DNA from: Arthrobacter sp. ERGS1:01
GTDB lineage: Bacteria; Actinomycetota; Actinomycetes; Actinomycetales; Micrococcaceae
Length of the DNA: 64,000 nucleotides
Direction: 5' to 3'
Assembly: GCF_001281315.1 (NCBI RefSeq)
Contig: NZ_CP012479.1
Location: 1,116,001-1,180,000, forward strand
Of the stretch, positions 44,677 to 58,868 are shown one piece after another. The notes under the pieces are model-generated. The model was given only the letters and a program-made list of their open reading frames with translations, was not told the origin of the DNA and searched no databases. Position numbers and translations under genes: made by a program. Numbering within the stretch: position 1 is the stretch's first letter; each line of letters opens with the position of its first letter.

Positions 44677-46245
44677 ATGCAAGATCTAGGTGTCATCAGC
44701 CCCACACTCGACGAGTTCCGCGAACTGGCCCGGACCCGCCGCGTGGTCCCCGTCCGCCTGAAGGTCCTGGTCGACGCCCAAACGCCGATCGGGCTGTACC
44801 GGAGCCTGGCCGCCGAGGCGCCCGGCACGTTCCTGATGGAGTCCGCCGCCGTGGGCGGCGTCTGGTCCCGCTATTCCTTCATCGGCGTCCGTTCGCGGGC
44901 CACGCTGACCACCAACGACGGCGCCGCCTGCTGGCAGGGTGAGCCGCCCGTGGGCGTGCCCCTGGACGGAAACCCGGTGGCCGCCATGGAGGCGACGCTG
45001 AAGCTGCTGGCGACCGAACGCTTCGAGGGCCTGCCGCCCTTCACCTCGGGCCTGGTCGGCTTTGTGGGATGGGAGTCCGTGCGGCACTGGGAAAAGCTGC
45101 CGTCACCGCCGCCCGATGACCTGCACCTGCCCGAACTGGCCCTGAACCTGGTCTCCGACATGGCCGTGCACGACAACACGGAAGGCTCCGTGCTGTTGAT
45201 CGCCAACGCCATCAACATCAACGGCACCGACGAGAACGTCGACGACGCCTGGCACGACGCCGTGGCCCGCGTCCGTTCCATGGTTGAGCAGCTGCGCACC
45301 CCCGCCGCACAGCCCATGTCCGTCATGGACGTGCCGGCCGCCAGCTTCGCCGACAGCGTGCAGGAACGCTGGGACCGCAGCGAGTACCTGGCCGCCATTG
45401 ACCGCGGCAAGGAAGCGATCGTGGACGGCGAGGTGTTCCAGGTGGTCATCTCGCGCCGCTTTGAAATGGCCACCAACGCCACCGCCCTGGACGTCTATCG
45501 GGTGCTGCGCAACACGAACCCCAGCCCGTACATGTACCTGTACAGCTTTGCGGACGCCAACGGCAAGCCGTACTCGATTGTAGGGTCCTCGCCCGAGGCC
45601 CTGGTCAGTGTCATTGGCGACGAGGTCATCACCCACCCCATCGCCGGTTCCCGGCCACGCGGCAAGACGGTCGAGGAGGACAAATTCCTCGCCCAGGACC
45701 TGCTGGCCGACGCGAAGGAACGCTCCGAGCACCTGATGCTCGTGGACCTTTCCCGGAACGACCTCTCCAAGGTGTGCAAGCCCGGCACCGTCGACGTCAC
45801 CCAGTTCATGGAGGTGGAGCGGTTCAGCCACATCATGCACCTGGTCTCCACCGTGGTGGGCACGCTCAGCGACGACAAGAACGCCTACGACGTCCTGGCC
45901 GCAACATTCCCGGCAGGCACGCTGTCCGGCGCACCCAAACCGCGCGCGTTGCGACTTCTGGACGAGCTTGAACCGCACCGCCGCGGCATCTACGGCGGCG
46001 TGGTGGGCTACCTGGACTTTGCCGGCGACATGGACATGGCGATCGCCATCCGTTCCGCGCTTTTGCTCGACGGCAAGGCCTACGTCCAGGCCGGCGGCGG
46101 CATCGTCGCGGACTCCGTCAACGAGACCGAGGCGCTGGAGACGGTGAACAAGGCGGCCGCCCCGTTGCGGGCCGTGCACGCCGCAGCGTCCCTGCGCGAC
46201 CTTGGCGACTATGCGGGCTCGCAGGCCGTCGGGAGCCGGGCATGA
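44677..46245 (+). CDS. trpE: Anthranilate synthase component I
   Basis: A 522-residue chorismate-using enzyme, the first of tryptophan synthesis. The N-terminal domain has the tryptophan-binding LMESAAVGGVWSRYSFIG (LLES-like) element. The C-terminal chorismate-binding domain has RGKEAIVDGEVFQVVISRRFE, NPSPYMYLY, HPIAGSRPRGKT, ERSEHLMLVDLSRNDLSKVC, ATFPAGTLSGAPKPRALRLLDELEP and GIYGGVVGYLDFAGDMDMAIAIRS. The ATG at 44677 follows AAGGAAAG at longer than usual spacing. TrpG and trpD are not in the window. It overlaps the next gene by 4 bases. Confidence 0.94.
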   Translation: MQDLGVISPTLDEFRELARTRRVVPVRLKVLVDAQTPIGLYRSLAAEAPGTFLMESAAVGGVWSRYSFIGVRSRATLTTNDGAACWQGEPPVGVPLDGNPVAAMEATLKLLATERFEGLPPFTSGLVGFVGWESVRHWEKLPSPPPDDLHLPELALNLVSDMAVHDNTEGSVLLIANAININGTDENVDDAWHDAVARVRSMVEQLRTPAAQPMSVMDVPAASFADSVQERWDRSEYLAAIDRGKEAIVDGEVFQVVISRRFEMATNATALDVYRVLRNTNPSPYMYLYSFADANGKPYSIVGSSPEALVSVIGDEVITHPIAGSRPRGKTVEEDKFLAQDLLADAKERSEHLMLVDLSRNDLSKVCKPGTVDVTQFMEVERFSHIMHLVSTVVGTLSDDKNAYDVLAATFPAGTLSGAPKPRALRLLDELEPHRRGIYGGVVGYLDFAGDMDMAIAIRSALLLDGKAYVQAGGGIVADSVNETEALETVNKAAAPLRAVHAAASLRDLGDYAGSQAVGSRA

Positions 46246-46847
46246 ACGCGCGCCGGCCCACGTCCGCCACTCCGGCCTGGCAGCGCAAGTCGACGCTGAT
46301 CCTGCTCGCGGTGGTGGCCGCCCTGGCTGTCTTTGGCACCACCACGCAAACCTGGATCCATGTGTCGTTCGCGCAGGGCCCGGTGCAGCAGTCCGACCTG
46401 AATATCCCCGGCAACAAGGCTGCCGTCGCCGTCTCGGCCCTGGCCCTCGTGGCCCTGGCCGGGGCGCTGGCCGCCACGATCGCCGGCAAGATCGCCCGGG
46501 TCATCACCGGCGCCATCGTCCTGCTCGGCGCGGCCGGGATCATCGCCGTCGTCGCGGGCATTTTGGCCAGCCCCTCGGATGCCGCCATGGCCCAGGTGGG
46601 CAAGGCGACCGGCGTCGTCGGCGTGGCCAGCAACGCCAGCACCACCTGGTTCCCGGTGGCCGCCATCGTCGCGGCCGCCGTGCTGGCCGTCGCGGCGGCA
46701 CTGATCCTGGTCTTTGGCCGCCGCTGGAGCGTCAAAAGCAAGTACGACGCCGCCGCCAACAGGGCCGCCGCGGTCAACGACGGCAGCCCCCTGGATGAGA
46801 TCGACAGCTGGGACAGCCTCAGCCGCGGCGACGATCCAACCCTCTAG
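46242..46847 (+). CDS. Trp biosynthesis-associated membrane protein
   Basis: A 201-residue integral membrane protein of the actinobacterial family found inside trp operons (TIGR02234-like). Four hydrophobic helices are visible (STLILLAVVAALAVFGTTT, AAVAVSALALVALAGALAATIAG, VITGAIVLLGAAGIIAVVAGIL, WFPVAAIVAAAVLAVAAALILVFG). The conserved TTQTWIHV follows helix one. The C-terminal tail is acidic (LDEIDSWDSLSRGDD). The function is unknown; its fixed position between trpE and trpC suggests a role in aromatic amino acid physiology. Confidence 0.85.
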   Translation: MNARRPTSATPAWQRKSTLILLAVVAALAVFGTTTQTWIHVSFAQGPVQQSDLNIPGNKAAVAVSALALVALAGALAATIAGKIARVITGAIVLLGAAGIIAVVAGILASPSDAAMAQVGKATGVVGVASNASTTWFPVAAIVAAAVLAVAAALILVFGRRWSVKSKYDAAANRAAAVNDGSPLDEIDSWDSLSRGDDPTL

Positions 46848-46943
46848 CAACGGCATGTATTTACGGGGGAGTGCCGGTTTCGGCTTCCACCAACAACTAA
46901 TGGCAGAATGTATTGCAGTATCCGCATCAAAGGGAGATTCACC

Positions 46944-47228
46944 ATGAGCAACAAGTCGGCCACCCCGTCCTCGACCGTCAGCGTGCACGATGCCGTTGAC
47001 CACAGCATCGAACTGGGACACGGCAACAGCCCGGCGGCCTGGACCTGCGTAGCCGTCATGCTGGTCGGCACCATCATCGGCTGCATCGCCTTCCTCATCG
47101 GCGAATCCGCCACGATCCTGTTCTGGGTCGGCGTGGGCGTCATCGCCGTGGGTATCGTCCTTGGCCTGGTCCTGCGGTCCGCCGGCTACGGCGTGGGCGG
47201 AAGCAAGCTGAAGAACACCGGCCACTAA
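46944..47228 (+). CDS. HGxxPAAW family small membrane protein
   Basis: A 94-residue two-helix protein with the name-giving motif GHGNSPAAWTCVAVMLVGTI, followed by LIGESATILFWVGVGVIAVGIVLG and a short polar tail. Such proteins are conserved between trpE and trpC in Micrococcaceae and relatives; the function is unknown. The ATG at 46944 has AAAGGGAG six bases upstream. A 96-base gap with A/T-rich sequence separates it from the preceding gene, so it may have its own promoter. Confidence 0.85.
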   Translation: MSNKSATPSSTVSVHDAVDHSIELGHGNSPAAWTCVAVMLVGTIIGCIAFLIGESATILFWVGVGVIAVGIVLGLVLRSAGYGVGGSKLKNTGH

Positions 47229-47230
47229 TC

Positions 47231-48046
47231 GTGACCGTTCTGCAGGACATCATTGCCGGCGTCAGGGAAGACCTTGACGCCCGCATGGCGGTCGTCAGCC
47301 TGGCCGAGATCCAGGAGCGGGCGCGGGCGGCGGCTCCGGCCATTGACGCGTTTGCCGCCCTGGGCGGCAACGAGTCCGTCCGCGATGACCTCAAGGTCAT
47401 CTCGGAGGTCAAGCGCCGCAGCCCGTCCAAGGGCGACCTCGCCGGCATCGCCGACCCCGCCGCCCTGGCCCGGCAGTACAGCGACGGCGGAGCCTCCGTC
47501 ATCAGCGTGCTGACCGAGGAACGCCGCTTCGGCGGTTCGCTGGCCGATCTCGACGCCGTCCGGGCCGCCGTGGGCATCCCCGTCCTGCGCAAGGACTTCA
47601 CCTGCGATCCCTACATGATCTGGGAGGCCCGTGCCCACGGCGCCGACCTGGTGCTGCTGATCGTGGCCGCGCTGACCGATGAGGAACTGCGCGAGTACCT
47701 GGCGCTGACCCACGAACTGGGCATGAACGCCGTCGTCGAAACCCACACGGCCGAGGAAATCGCCCGGGCCGTGGCCATTGACGCCAGGATCATCGGCATC
47801 AACGTCCGCAACCTGAAGACCCTCGACGTGGACCGCGGCGTGTTTGCCGCACTTTCCGGAACCATCCCGGCTGGGCCCGTGGTGGTGGCCGAATCCGGCG
47901 TCCGCGACGCCGACGACGTCACGCACTACGCCCTCCACGGCGCCAACGCGATCCTCGTGGGCGAGGCCCTCGTCACCGACGCCACCCCGCTGGAACGCAT
48001 TACGGAGTTCAAGGCCGCCGGCGCGCTGGCCATCAGCTCCCGCTAA
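47231..48046 (+). CDS. trpC: Indole-3-glycerol phosphate synthase
   Basis: A 271-residue TIM barrel converting CdRP to indole-3-glycerol phosphate. Motifs are VISEVKRRSPSKGDL (catalytic Lys and Glu), YSDGGASVISVLTEERRFGGS, PVLRKDFTCDPYMIWEARAHGADLVLLI, VVETHTAEEI, IIGINVRNLKTLDVD and VVAESGVRDADDV. The start is GTG 47231, only 2 bases after the preceding stop. No fused TrpF domain is present. Confidence 0.95.
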   Translation: MTVLQDIIAGVREDLDARMAVVSLAEIQERARAAAPAIDAFAALGGNESVRDDLKVISEVKRRSPSKGDLAGIADPAALARQYSDGGASVISVLTEERRFGGSLADLDAVRAAVGIPVLRKDFTCDPYMIWEARAHGADLVLLIVAALTDEELREYLALTHELGMNAVVETHTAEEIARAVAIDARIIGINVRNLKTLDVDRGVFAALSGTIPAGPVVVAESGVRDADDVTHYALHGANAILVGEALVTDATPLERITEFKAAGALAISSR

Positions 48047-48119
48047 GCCGCCATCGGTTCCACCGGCACACTAACGACTTATTCGCTTTCGAAACAACAC
48101 GAACAGGACGGTGGAACTG

Positions 48120-49532
48120 ATGGCCCATGAGCCCACGGCTTCGTCTTCAGAACCCGCAGACATGACGGATCCCGCGACGGCGTTTTTGGCCGGAATGCGC
48201 GGCACCGGCGAGCCCACCCCGGAGCACTCCCTGCGCCACGCGCCGGGCCCCTACTTTGGCAGCTACGGCGGGCGCTGGATGCCCGAATCCCTCATCGCCG
48301 CCCTGGACGAGCTTGAGGAAACCTTCGAAAAAGCGAAGGTCGATCCCGAGTTCCTGGCCGAGATCGCGGAGCTGAACAAGAACTATTCCGGACGCCCGTC
48401 GCTGCTCACCGAGGCCAAGCGCTTCAGCGCCCACGCCGGCGGCGCCCGCGTCTTCCTCAAGCGCGAGGACCTGAACCACACCGGTTCGCACAAGATCAAC
48501 AACGTGCTGGGCCAGGTCTTGTTGGCCAAGCGCATGGGCAAGACCCGCATCCTCGCCGAGACCGGTGCCGGCCAGCACGGCGTTGCCAGTGCCACGGCCG
48601 CGGCCCTGCTCGGACTGGAATGCGTTGTCTATATGGGCGCCGAGGACTGCCGCCGGCAGGCTTTGAACGTGGCCCGCATGCAGTTGCTCGGCGCCACCGT
48701 GGTGCCCGTGACCAACGGCTCCCAGACGCTCAAGGACGCCATCAACGACGCCCTGCGCGACTGGGTGGCCAACGTGGAAACCACCCACTACGTGCTCGGT
48801 ACCGTCGCCGGCGCCCACCCGTTCCCGGCCATGGTCCGCTTTTTCCACGAGGTCATCGGCGAGGAGGCCCGCGGGCAGATCCTTGAGCAGGTCGGCCGGC
48901 TCCCGGACGCCCTGTGTGCCTGCATCGGCGGTGGCTCCAACGCGATCGGGCTGTTCCACGCGTTCCTGGACGATCCCTCCGTAAAGATCTACGGCTTTGA
49001 GGCAGGCGGCGACGGCGTCGAAACCGGCCGCCACGCGGCCGCCATCACCCTGGGCCGTCCCGGCGTGCTGCACGGCGCGCGTTCCTACCTGATGCAGGAC
49101 GACGACGGCCAGACCGTCGAGTCCCATTCCATCTCGGCCGGCCTCGACTACCCCAGCGTCGGGCCCGAGCACTCCTACCTGTCCGACATCGGACGCGTGG
49201 CATACGAGCCCATCACCGACGCCGAGGCCATGGACGCGTTCAGGCTGCTGAGCCAGACCGAGGGCATCATCCCGGCCATCGAGTCCTCGCATGCCCTGGC
49301 CGGCGCCATCAAGGTGGGCCAACGCCTCACCGAGGGTGTGGCCGAGCCGTCCGACGTCGTCATCATCGTCAACCTCTCCGGCCGCGGCGACAAGGACGTT
49401 GAAACGGCTGCCGCCTGGTTCGGCATGCTCGACGACGAGGGCCACGTCAAGGGCACCACGCTGTCCACCCGCACGGCCAAGGGCGCAGCACCGGCGGCCG
49501 ATGAGAACGCAGAGGATGCCACCCATGAGTGA
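48120..49532 (+). CDS. trpB: Tryptophan synthase beta chain
   Basis: A 470-residue PLP enzyme joining indole and serine. It includes [41 protein letters not shown] (Schiff-base Lys), [36 protein letters not shown] (phosphate-binding GGGSN) and [17 protein letters not shown]. The N-terminal 40 residues and C-terminal 25 extend beyond the E. coli enzyme. The ATG at 48120 is favoured over GTG 48111; AGGACGG lies before it. Its end overlaps trpA by 8 bases. Confidence 0.95.
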   Translation: MAHEPTASSSEPADMTDPATAFLAGMRGTGEPTPEHSLRHAPGPYFGSYGGRWMPESLIAALDELEETFEKAKVDPEFLAEIAELNKNYSGRPSLLTEAKRFSAHAGGARVFLKREDLNHTGSHKINNVLGQVLLAKRMGKTRILAETGAGQHGVASATAAALLGLECVVYMGAEDCRRQALNVARMQLLGATVVPVTNGSQTLKDAINDALRDWVANVETTHYVLGTVAGAHPFPAMVRFFHEVIGEEARGQILEQVGRLPDALCACIGGGSNAIGLFHAFLDDPSVKIYGFEAGGDGVETGRHAAAITLGRPGVLHGARSYLMQDDDGQTVESHSISAGLDYPSVGPEHSYLSDIGRVAYEPITDAEAMDAFRLLSQTEGIIPAIESSHALAGAIKVGQRLTEGVAEPSDVVIIVNLSGRGDKDVETAAAWFGMLDDEGHVKGTTLSTRTAKGAAPAADENAEDATHE

Positions 49533-50370
49533 GTCGACGCCGGCACAGCCGGTCATTGCCAGCAAGTCCGCCGCCGCGATCGACCGCGCCAAGGCGGCCG
49601 GCCGCAAGGCCCTGATCGCGTACCTGCCCGCCGGTTTCCCGGACAAGCAGACGTCGATCGATGCCGCGATCGCGTTGGCCCGCAACGGTGCCGACATCAT
49701 TGAGATCGGCATCCCGTACTCGGACCCCGTCATGGACGGCGCCGTCATCCAGGCCGCCACCACGCAGGCACTCTCCAACGGTTTCCGGGTCAGGGACGTC
49801 TTCGAGATCGTCGCCGCGGTCACAGCGGAGACGGACGCCGCCGTGCTGGTCATGACGTACTGGAACCCGGTGGACCGCATGGGCGTCGACGAGTTCTCCC
49901 GCCGCCTGGCCGAGGCCGGGGGAGCCGGGCTCATCACCCCCGACCTCATCCCCGATGAGGCCGCCGAATGGTTTGCCGCCTCGGACAAGTACGGCCTGGA
50001 CCGGGTGTTCCTGGTGGCGCCGTCGTCCACGCCGGAACGCGTGGCCATGACCGTCGAGGCCAGCCGCGGCTTCGTGTACGCCGTGTCCATCATGGGCGTC
50101 ACCGGCGCACGGACCTCGGTGTCCAGTGCCGCCGAGGCCGTGGTTGCCGCCGCCCATGCCGCCGGCGCAGAACGCGCCTGCGTGGGCCTGGGCGTGTCCC
50201 GCCCCGAGCATGTGCGTGAGATCGCCGCCTACGCCGACGGCGTGATCGTCGGCACGGCCCTCGTCGCAGCGTTGCGTGACGGCGGCGTGGCCGCCGTCGG
50301 CGCGCTGGCCAAGGAACTGAGCACCGGCTTCGACGTCGTCGATTCCGCCACGTCCACCCTGGGAGCTTAA
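49525..50370 (+). CDS. trpA: Tryptophan synthase alpha chain
   Basis: A 281-residue TIM barrel that cleaves indole-3-glycerol phosphate and channels indole to TrpB. Catalytic Glu is in [22 protein letters not shown] and Asp in the same stretch; [58 protein letters not shown] and [11 protein letters not shown] follow. The N-terminus is extended by about 20 residues. It is translationally coupled to trpB. Confidence 0.95.
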   Translation: MSESTPAQPVIASKSAAAIDRAKAAGRKALIAYLPAGFPDKQTSIDAAIALARNGADIIEIGIPYSDPVMDGAVIQAATTQALSNGFRVRDVFEIVAAVTAETDAAVLVMTYWNPVDRMGVDEFSRRLAEAGGAGLITPDLIPDEAAEWFAASDKYGLDRVFLVAPSSTPERVAMTVEASRGFVYAVSIMGVTGARTSVSSAAEAVVAAAHAAGAERACVGLGVSRPEHVREIAAYADGVIVGTALVAALRDGGVAAVGALAKELSTGFDVVDSATSTLGA

Positions 50371-50376
50371 ACACCA

Positions 50377-51447
50377 GTGATCACCGCAACCTTCCCCCAT
50401 GCCCTGGCGGCGTCGTTGGCGACCTCCATCCCGGCGCCCACCTGGTCCGGTTTCAACCTTGGCCCGCTGCGAGTCCACGCCTACGCCCTGTGCATCCTGC
50501 TGGGCATTGTCGCCGCACTCTGGCTGACCAATACGCGGTGGAAGCGTCGCGGGGGGCCCGAGGGTTCCATCTGGGACATCGCCATCTGGGCCATCCCGTT
50601 CGGGATCATCGGCGGCCGGCTGTACCACGTGTTCTCCTCCCCGGACGCCTATTTCGGTCCCGGCTTCAACGGCACGGGCAACCTTGCCCTGATCCCGCAG
50701 ATCTGGTTGGGCGGCCTGGGCATCTGGGGTGCCGTGGTGCTGGGCGTGGTGGGTGCCTGGATCGGCTGCCGCCGCGCCGGCGTGAAGCTCTCCTCGTTCA
50801 TCGACGCCGCGGCGCCGGGCATCCTGCTGGCCCAGGCCATCGGCCGGTGGGGCAACTACTTCAACCAGGAACTCTTTGGCGGGCCCACCACGCTGCCCTG
50901 GGGCCTGAGCGTCTCCCCGCAGTTTGTCCCCTCGGGCTTCAGCCCGGACACCCTGTTCCAGCCCACGTTCCTGTACGAGTGCATCTGGGACCTGCTGGGC
51001 GTGGCCGTGCTGCTGCTCCTGGACAGGAAGTTCCGGCTCCGCCGCGGGCGCCTGTTCCTGCTCTACGCCATGGTCTATACGGCTGGCCGCTTCTGGATTG
51101 AATTGCTGCGTATCGACGCCGCCGAACAAATCACCTTCTTCGGCATCACCACCCGCCTGAACGTCTGGACCGCCCTGTTCGTGTTCCTGGGGGCCCTGGT
51201 GGTGTTCCTGCTTCTGACGTTCGTGCGCCGCGAGAAGGTCAGCGACTCCGTGTTCCTGCCCGGGCGCGAGCGGGCGCTCGTGGCCGCCGGCGGCGTGGAG
51301 GCCGGCTCGGCCGATCCCGTTGCCGGGAACGACGACGGCGACACCCGGGTGCCGCCGTCGGCCGCGGACACCGCGCCCGAATCACCCGGTGACGAAGGCA
51401 CGTCGTCCGACGCGGACGGCAACGGTCGGGAGAAGACCGAACCCTAA
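50377..51447 (+). CDS. lgt: Prolipoprotein diacylglyceryl transferase
   Basis: A 356-residue membrane enzyme adding diacylglycerol to lipobox cysteines, here relevant to lipoproteins such as those at 660 and 9076. Conserved: LRVHAYALCILLGIVAALW (the H-A-Y motif), IIGGRLYHVFSSPDAYF, GGLGIWGAVVLGVVGAW, AIGRWGNYFNQELFGGPT (N and E) and YTAGRFWIELLRIDAAE. Seven helices are expected. A disordered tail of about 65 acidic residues (NDDGDTRVPPSAADT) is typical of actinobacteria. GTG start; 6 bases after trpA, so co-transcribed. Confidence 0.94.
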   Translation: MITATFPHALAASLATSIPAPTWSGFNLGPLRVHAYALCILLGIVAALWLTNTRWKRRGGPEGSIWDIAIWAIPFGIIGGRLYHVFSSPDAYFGPGFNGTGNLALIPQIWLGGLGIWGAVVLGVVGAWIGCRRAGVKLSSFIDAAAPGILLAQAIGRWGNYFNQELFGGPTTLPWGLSVSPQFVPSGFSPDTLFQPTFLYECIWDLLGVAVLLLLDRKFRLRRGRLFLLYAMVYTAGRFWIELLRIDAAEQITFFGITTRLNVWTALFVFLGALVVFLLLTFVRREKVSDSVFLPGRERALVAAGGVEAGSADPVAGNDDGDTRVPPSAADTAPESPGDEGTSSDADGNGREKTEP

Positions 51448-51489
51448 GCGTTCAGGAACGGGCCGTTAACAAGCGGCCGCGCGCACGGC

Positions 51490-51524
51490 AAAGGCGGCTC
51501 CGGATTTTCCCGGGGCCGCCTTTT
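51490..51524 (+). terminator. Terminator of the trp-lgt unit
   Basis: A 14-bp stem with one G-U pair (AAAGGCGGCTCCGG/CCGGGGCCGCCTTT) and an ATTTTC loop, ending in TTTT, 43 bases after lgt. Confidence 0.85.
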
Positions 51525-51568
51525 GCGTACCCGCGTCAGCCACTTAGCTGCGGGGCGTCGGCCCTGGC

Positions 51569-52435
51569 TCAGGTGGCGATGGCGCCGGTTGCTGCCCAGC
51601 TGGCAAGCAACTGCAGCCGTTCCGCGCTGGGCGATCCCGGCTCCGCTGTGTAGATCATGAAGACAAGGCCGGGGTCCGCGGTGATGGCGAGTTCTTCGTA
51701 CGCCAGGGTGAGTTCGCCGACGACGGGATGGTTGAACCGTTTTGTGCCGGTGCCATGGCGGCGAACGTCGTGCGCACCCCAGAGCTTTCGAAAGGTGTCG
51801 CTGCGGGTGGAGAGTTCGCCCACGAGGTCCTGGAGGCCCTTGTCGTTGGGGTCGCGCCCGGCCTCGGCCCGCATGATGGCCACGCACATCCCCGCGAACA
51901 GCTCCCAGTCCGGGTAGAAGTCCCGGGACGCGGGGTCAAGGAACTGGAAGCGGGCGAGGTTGGGGGTCCGCCCGCTGTCGCCGATGACCGGTGAATAGAA
52001 CGCGCGGCCCAGCTCGTTAGTGGCGAGCAGGTTCTGCTGGTGGTCACGGACAAAAGCGATGCCATTCGTGATGGTGTCCAGCGCCCACTGCAGGCTTGGG
52101 CGGTTCACGGCGTTCTTGCTGGCACGGCGGCGCTGCCGTCCCGAGAACGGGGCACCGTCGGCGGCACGGGCCAGGTCGTAAAGGTGGGTCCGCTCGGTGT
52201 CGGTGAGTTGGAGTGCGCGGGCGATCGCGTCGAGGACCGACGACGACGCTCCGGCGATCGCGCCCCGTTCAAGCTTGGCGTAGTACTCGACGCTGACGCC
52301 GGCAAGGACCGCCACCTCGATGCGGCGCAGCCCTGCCACCCGCCGGTTCGAGCCTGGGGGAAGCCCGGCCATCTCCGGGGTCACTTTTGCGCGCCGGGAC
52401 ATCAGGAATGCGCGCACTTCGGATTGGGTGTTCAT
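51569..52435 (-). CDS. XRE-type regulator with MmyB-like ligand domain
   Basis: A 288-residue regulator closely related to the one at 27714-28607. Both share the N-terminus NxQSEVRxFLxSRRAxxxPExAGLP, the RVAGLRRxEVAxLAxxSVEYYAKLERGxIAGAS helix-turn-helix, and the ending HGTGxKxFxHxxVGxLTLAYExL then PGSPSxERLxLLAxWAA. It is divergent from the MFS gene at 52625 with 189 bases between, and probably represses it in response to a substrate bound by the MmyB-like domain. Confidence 0.88.
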   Translation of the reverse strand: MNTQSEVRAFLMSRRAKVTPEMAGLPPGSNRRVAGLRRIEVAVLAGVSVEYYAKLERGAIAGASSSVLDAIARALQLTDTERTHLYDLARAADGAPFSGRQRRRASKNAVNRPSLQWALDTITNGIAFVRDHQQNLLATNELGRAFYSPVIGDSGRTPNLARFQFLDPASRDFYPDWELFAGMCVAIMRAEAGRDPNDKGLQDLVGELSTRSDTFRKLWGAHDVRRHGTGTKRFNHPVVGELTLAYEELAITADPGLVFMIYTAEPGSPSAERLQLLASWAATGAIAT

Positions 52436-52624
52436 GCCAATGACACTACCTCGCGCCGATTCCCGGTGGGGTTCCCTGCTGGTACACCCCTTGACAGGGA
52501 CTCCCGCTGCCAAAGCTTCGAGGATTTACTGAATTGACCACCCATCAGCCGATGAAGGAGCGCCCCGCGTCCCGCGCCGTCGAGGTGCCCTCCACCTTCC
52601 ACCACCCGCATTCCCCGACACGAG

Positions 52625-53833
52625 ATGAGCCCCATGGAAACTGTCACCCACGCACCATCACGCATCGCCACCGAAACAGGGCGCCGCCTTCCGATCGCGA
52701 CGTTGATCGTCCTGGCCTCTATCGGATTTGTGCTTGTTGCGATGGAGACCATGCCGGCCGGCCTGCTGCCCGTGATTGCGACGGGGCTGCGCGTCAGCGA
52801 AGGAACCGTCGGACTCTTTGTCAGCATGTATGCCCTTGGCACGGTCATTGTCACCATTCCAGCGATTTCCGTGACCCGGGCGATGCGGCGGAAGCCTTTG
52901 CTGCTCGCGTCCGTCGCGGGCCTGGCCCTGGCCAACAGCGCCACCGCGATCAGCAGCGACGTGACTCTGTTGCTCATCTCACGCTTCGTCGCGGGCGCCT
53001 TCTCCGGGATCATCTGGGGGATGCTTGCCGCCTACGGGCGCAAGATAAGTCCGCCCCGCCACGCGGGCCTCGCCCTGTCGATTGTTTCCACCGGCGCACC
53101 TGTGGGCTTCGCGCTCGGGACGCCGCTGGGTTCATGGCTCGGAGCCACTTTCAATTGGAGATTGCCCTTTGTCGGTCTCACGGTGGTCGCCCTGCTCGCC
53201 GGGGTGTTCATCGCGCTGGTTTCCCCGGATGCCGAAGGCCAACGCGGGAAGTCCCGGCTTCCCGTAGCGCGCGTGTTCCGGATCCCCGGGGTGGCAACAA
53301 TCCTGGCCGTCATCTTCACGTGGATGCTTGCCCACAACACCATCTACACCTACATCGCTCCCTACTTGCGTGCGGCGGGCAGCGGGCTCACCCCCGATGT
53401 CCAACTCTTCATCTTCGGGGTGTCCTCCATTGCCGGAATCGCCGTCACGGGGGCATTTCTCGATCGGCACCCGCGCCCCCTGCTGCACGGCAGCGTTGCC
53501 GTGTTCATTGCCGCAGGCTTCGTGCTCCTCTTCGGCCACGCATCACCTCCCGCAATCATTATCGCCACCGTCCTGTGGGGTCTTACCTTCGGCGGGGCGG
53601 CCGCACAGCTCCAGGCCGCGCTGACGAGCGCGGGAGGGCAGGACTCGGATGTCGCAAATTCCTTCCTTCCGGTGGCCTTCAATATTGCGATCTTCGTGGC
53701 CGGCATTCTCGGCGCCGCGCTGCTGACCCGGTTTGACGGGCTTGTCCTGCCGGTCGTCATGATCGGCTGTGGAGCGATCACGTTCTTGTTGACGATCTAC
53801 GGGCGCCGCTCGGCCTTCCCCTCCCGGCTCTAG
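52625..53833 (+). CDS. MFS transporter (AraJ/YdhP-like efflux group)
   Basis: A 402-residue 12-helix transporter. It opens with IATLIVLASIGFVLVAMETMPAGLLPVIATGLRVSEGTVG, a hallmark of the DHA12 sugar/drug exporter group, and has the motif A-like loop ISVTRAMRRKPLLL. RFVAGAFSGIIWGMLAAYGRKISPPRHAGLAL comprises helices 4-5. The substrate cannot be told. The ATGs at 52625 and 52634 are equal candidates. The divergent XRE-type regulator probably controls it. Confidence 0.87.
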   Translation: MSPMETVTHAPSRIATETGRRLPIATLIVLASIGFVLVAMETMPAGLLPVIATGLRVSEGTVGLFVSMYALGTVIVTIPAISVTRAMRRKPLLLASVAGLALANSATAISSDVTLLLISRFVAGAFSGIIWGMLAAYGRKISPPRHAGLALSIVSTGAPVGFALGTPLGSWLGATFNWRLPFVGLTVVALLAGVFIALVSPDAEGQRGKSRLPVARVFRIPGVATILAVIFTWMLAHNTIYTYIAPYLRAAGSGLTPDVQLFIFGVSSIAGIAVTGAFLDRHPRPLLHGSVAVFIAAGFVLLFGHASPPAIIIATVLWGLTFGGAAAQLQAALTSAGGQDSDVANSFLPVAFNIAIFVAGILGAALLTRFDGLVLPVVMIGCGAITFLLTIYGRRSAFPSRL

Positions 53834-53978
53834 TGCCGCCACGTGCCACGGCGGTCCGGAAATCCCGCAGCTTTGGGGGTGTTGCGGACTTGGATTCGCG
53901 ATTTTCATTACTGATCGTGCATATCCGTTCATGATGCAAGATCAATGTATTCACCACCCATGACCCCCTTATATAGTG

Positions 53979-54024
53979 AAAAACGCCGCGCAAAGGGCGT
54001 CGTGTGTCATTCACACGGCGTTTT
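53979..54024 (+). promoter_or_regulatory. Hairpin in the gltB leader: terminator of the MFS gene or attenuator
   Basis: AAAACGCCG (from 53980) pairs with CGGCGTTTT at 54016-54024, enclosing an inner CGTGTG/CACACG hairpin. It lies about 145 bases past the MFS stop and 189 before the gltB start. TATAGT at 53972-53977 just upstream is a possible -10 element, which would put the hairpin at the 5' end of the gltB mRNA. The remaining sequence from 53834 to 54212 shows no gene. Confidence 0.5.
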
Positions 54025-54212
54025 GTGCACTTGCACTAGGAAATGAACTTTCGAGTGTGATTGCCACAATCGCGAACCGGTGGAGCCACAGTTTCTCCAC
54101 CGGCCCCTCGGGTGGCAGCGATCCATCACTGGTTTTCGGGAATCCCGTCCCGGAAGCCCAAGGGCCAGCGTCGTCCCCGTCCACGCTCGACCAGGGGAAG
54201 GACTTCACCGTC

Positions 54213-58860
<4,648 letters not shown>

Positions 58861-58868
<8 letters not shown>

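Noticed and set aside
53976..54212. 79-codon N-terminal extension of gltB
   Set aside because: It lies in the hairpin-containing leader, has no similarity to GltB propeptides, and a good ribosome site precedes 54213.
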